Origin: Lactarius indigo
Lineage: Eukaryota > Basidiomycota > Agaricomycetes > Russulales > Russulaceae
Reading direction: 5' to 3'
Length of the DNA stretch: 64,000 nt
NCBI GenBank assembly: GCA_025766275.1
Contig: JAFKAC010000009.1
Location: forward strand, 1,488,001-1,552,000
Part shown: positions 62,093 to 64,000 of the stretch, in pieces
How the letters are laid out: each line of letters starts with the position of its first letter
Numbering within the stretch: position 1 is the stretch's first letter
Notes under the pieces: model-generated
Database searches by the model: none
Told to the model about the DNA's origin: nothing
The model's input: the letters and a program-made list of their open reading frames with translations, nothing else
Made by a program: the position numbers and the translations under genes

Positions 62093-64000
62093 ATGGGTAA
62101 AGTTGAACTCGCCGAAGTCGTCTGCGAAGGCGAGACCAAACTTGCGCCTGCTACCCAAAGCGATACTACGGGGACCGAGACGCGTTCGTCATTGCTCAGA
62201 AAGGTCCATAGGTATGTGTCCGTGGTTACTGTCTGGTATTCCCGCTGAAATATACCGTTGACTGTCGGTCGTCGTACCGGCTGTCTCGTAGATTTGTCAA
62301 GGGTCTTGTTATACCTCTCGACCCACCACCACCCAAAGAGAGCATCGAAGATGCCGACATTATTCCAGAGATGACTGCGAGCTGGTTTAGCCTGCTAACA
62401 TTTGGCTGGATGAATAGCCTCATGGCCCTCGGCTATGCGCGTCCTCTAGAAGCATCTGACTTGTGGAAGCTTCAGGAGCACAGATCTTCGGAGGTCATCG
62501 CAAATGCTATTCTCGATTCGTTCGAGGCTCGTCGCAAGAGAGCAGATGAATATAATACTCGTTTAGCCAACGGAGAAATCAAGCCGCCTTTAAAATTGCG
62601 GCTCATGTCAGCGCTGCGGGGAGATGGGGAGGAACGGCTGAGGCAGTGGGTAGAGAAAGATGGGAAGAAACAACCCAGCCTTGCGTTGGCTATCAATGAC
62701 AGCGTCAAATGGTGGTTCTGGTCGGGCGGTATACTGATGGTTGCTGGTGACGTTGCTCAAGTAACGAGTCCTCTGATTTTGAAGGTGAACCCCCTTCACC
62801 CGCTAGTATATATTTTCTTCTGACTACTCCCTTACAGTCCCTTATTGAATTTGCGACAGATTCCTACGTCGCGCATCGAGAGGAATTACCGGCTCCAGGC
62901 GTTGGCCGAGGAATTGCTCTTGCATTTGGTCTCGTGATTCTACAGCTGTTCAGTACGCTCTGTCAGAATCATTCTTTCTACCGCTCAACCTCATCTGGTG
63001 TTCTTGTCCGTGGTGGCCTCATCACTGCTATCTATTCACGCTCCCTACGTCTCACCACCAGTTCTCGGGCAAGGTTGTCCAATGGCAGATTGGTCAATCA
63101 CATCTCGACCGATGTCTCACGAATAGATTTCTGCTGCGGATTCTTCCACATGTCCTGGACGGCGCCTATCCAATTGGGGATCTGTCTTGGTCTGCTGATT
63201 TCCGACCTTGGCCCAAGTGCTCTGGCCGGTTTTGCTGTCTTCATCGTTCTCGCCCCAATACAGGGAAAGATCATGAAGTCTTTCTTCAGTCTTCGACGAA
63301 AGACAATGGAATGGACGGATAAGAGGGCGAAGTTGCTTCAGGAACTTCTCGGAGGCATAAAGCTTATCAAATTTTTTGCCTGGGAGGTTCCCTTCCTGAA
63401 GCGTGTAGCTGGATTTAGGAAACACGAAATGAGGTAAGTTGGCCATTTCACCCGCTTTTAAACTTTGCTGAGAGTTTTTTTACATCAGCTATATACGGAC
63501 ATTGCTGCTAGTTCGTGCGGCGAACATAGCAATGTTCATTTCTACTCCGGCACTGGCGTCTGTTGTGGCTTTTCTCGTATACGCAGGTTCTGGACACCAA
63601 CTCAAACCTGCCGTCATATTTTCTTCCTTGACCTGGTTCCAACTATTGCGTTTACCCCTCATGATGCTACGTAAGTTGCGCAACCCGTGGAACTACTCCC
63701 GCTATGTGCTAAACCGTCACGATAGCTTTATCCTTAAGTACGATTGCAGACGCGCGAAATGCGATTGGTCGTCTCCAGGAGTGCTTCACAGCAGAACTCG
63801 TTTCTGAGACGCTTGTGCAAGACCCGGAATTGAAGTACGCTGTTGAGATCGACAACGCATCATTTACTTGGGACGGCCCTCCACCAGACCTCAATGAGGG
63901 AAAGGAAGATAAAGGTAAAAAGAAGAGTCCACGTGATCTCCAACCCGAGCCCATACCCGTATCCGAACCGAAAGAAGTCAAAGAAGAGGCAATGTTCAAG
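62093..64000 (+). CDS. YOR1-like ABCC transporter, copy 3 (cut by window end)
   Basis: ATG 62093 (MGKVELAEVVCEGETKLAPA). Exon 2 continues FVKGLVIPLDPPPPKESIED and MTASWFSLLTFGWMNSLMAL without the two extra bases of copy 1. Introns at about 62786-62837, 63434-63488 and 63671-63725 rejoin in frame (ILK to SLIEFATDSYVA; EMR to YIRTLLLVRAAN). The window ends in the linker before NBD1 (KEVKEEAMFK), so only TMD1 is seen, about one third of the protein. Differences from copy 2 include TASWF for TAGWF, FSLRRKTMEW for FRIRRKTMEW and a changed charged linker near 63900-63960. No frame break in the visible part. Confidence 0.92.

Overview
The window looks like genomic DNA of a filamentous basidiomycete, probably an Agaricomycete. 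I infer this from the many short (about 40-70 bp) GT..AG introns, the gene set, and proteins with a basidiomycete character: a YOR1-like ABCC transporter, an ankyrin/coiled-coil protein, and a SANT-like protein of the kind seen in Agaricomycetes. A Ceratobasidiaceae-like genome is my best guess; this is a judgement from memory, not a search result.

Layout. (1) 1-19.4 kb is sparse, accessory and partly decayed. It holds three look-alike genes for small single-pass membrane proteins (about 1.2-2.55, 4.6-6.2 and 7.7-8.5 kb) and a possible relative with a glycine-rich tail (10.4-11.7 kb). It also holds a broken wax-synthase-like acyltransferase (12.9-14.1 kb), a dead Ty1/copia gag-protease fragment (14.6-16.0 kb), and long stretches with no convincing gene. 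(2) 19.5-28.4 kb carries Ser/Pro-rich proteins of unknown function and, on the minus strand, a damaged type-B carboxylesterase. (3) 28.5-46.05 kb is a dense core block: VPS39 (minus), an AT-hook/Myb-like protein (minus), MEX67 (plus, divergent), an ankyrin-repeat protein, a SANT-like protein and the DEAD-box helicase DBP6/DDX51. (4) 46.3-64 kb is a tandem array of at least three copies of one YOR1-like ABCC transporter. The first copy has two +1 lesions, the second is open throughout, and the third runs off the window. A LINE fragment lies antisense between copies 1 and 2.

The core block serves basic cell functions: endolysosomal tethering (VPS39), mRNA export (MEX67), 60S ribosome assembly (DBP6) and probable DNA binding. 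The ABCC array is the main adaptive feature, because copies and promoter-proximal sequence were duplicated together. The left third looks like a lineage-specific region with transposon debris.

A caution on reading frames: two essential genes, DBP6 and MEX67, need several single-base corrections to stay open, and the three clearest in DBP6 are C-run length changes. Part of the apparent gene breakage here may therefore be sequencing or assembly error. I found no CRISPR array, no rRNA and no convincing tRNA, and nothing that I can defend as a wholly new biological system. The unnamed membrane-protein family and the ABCC array are the best candidates for follow-up.
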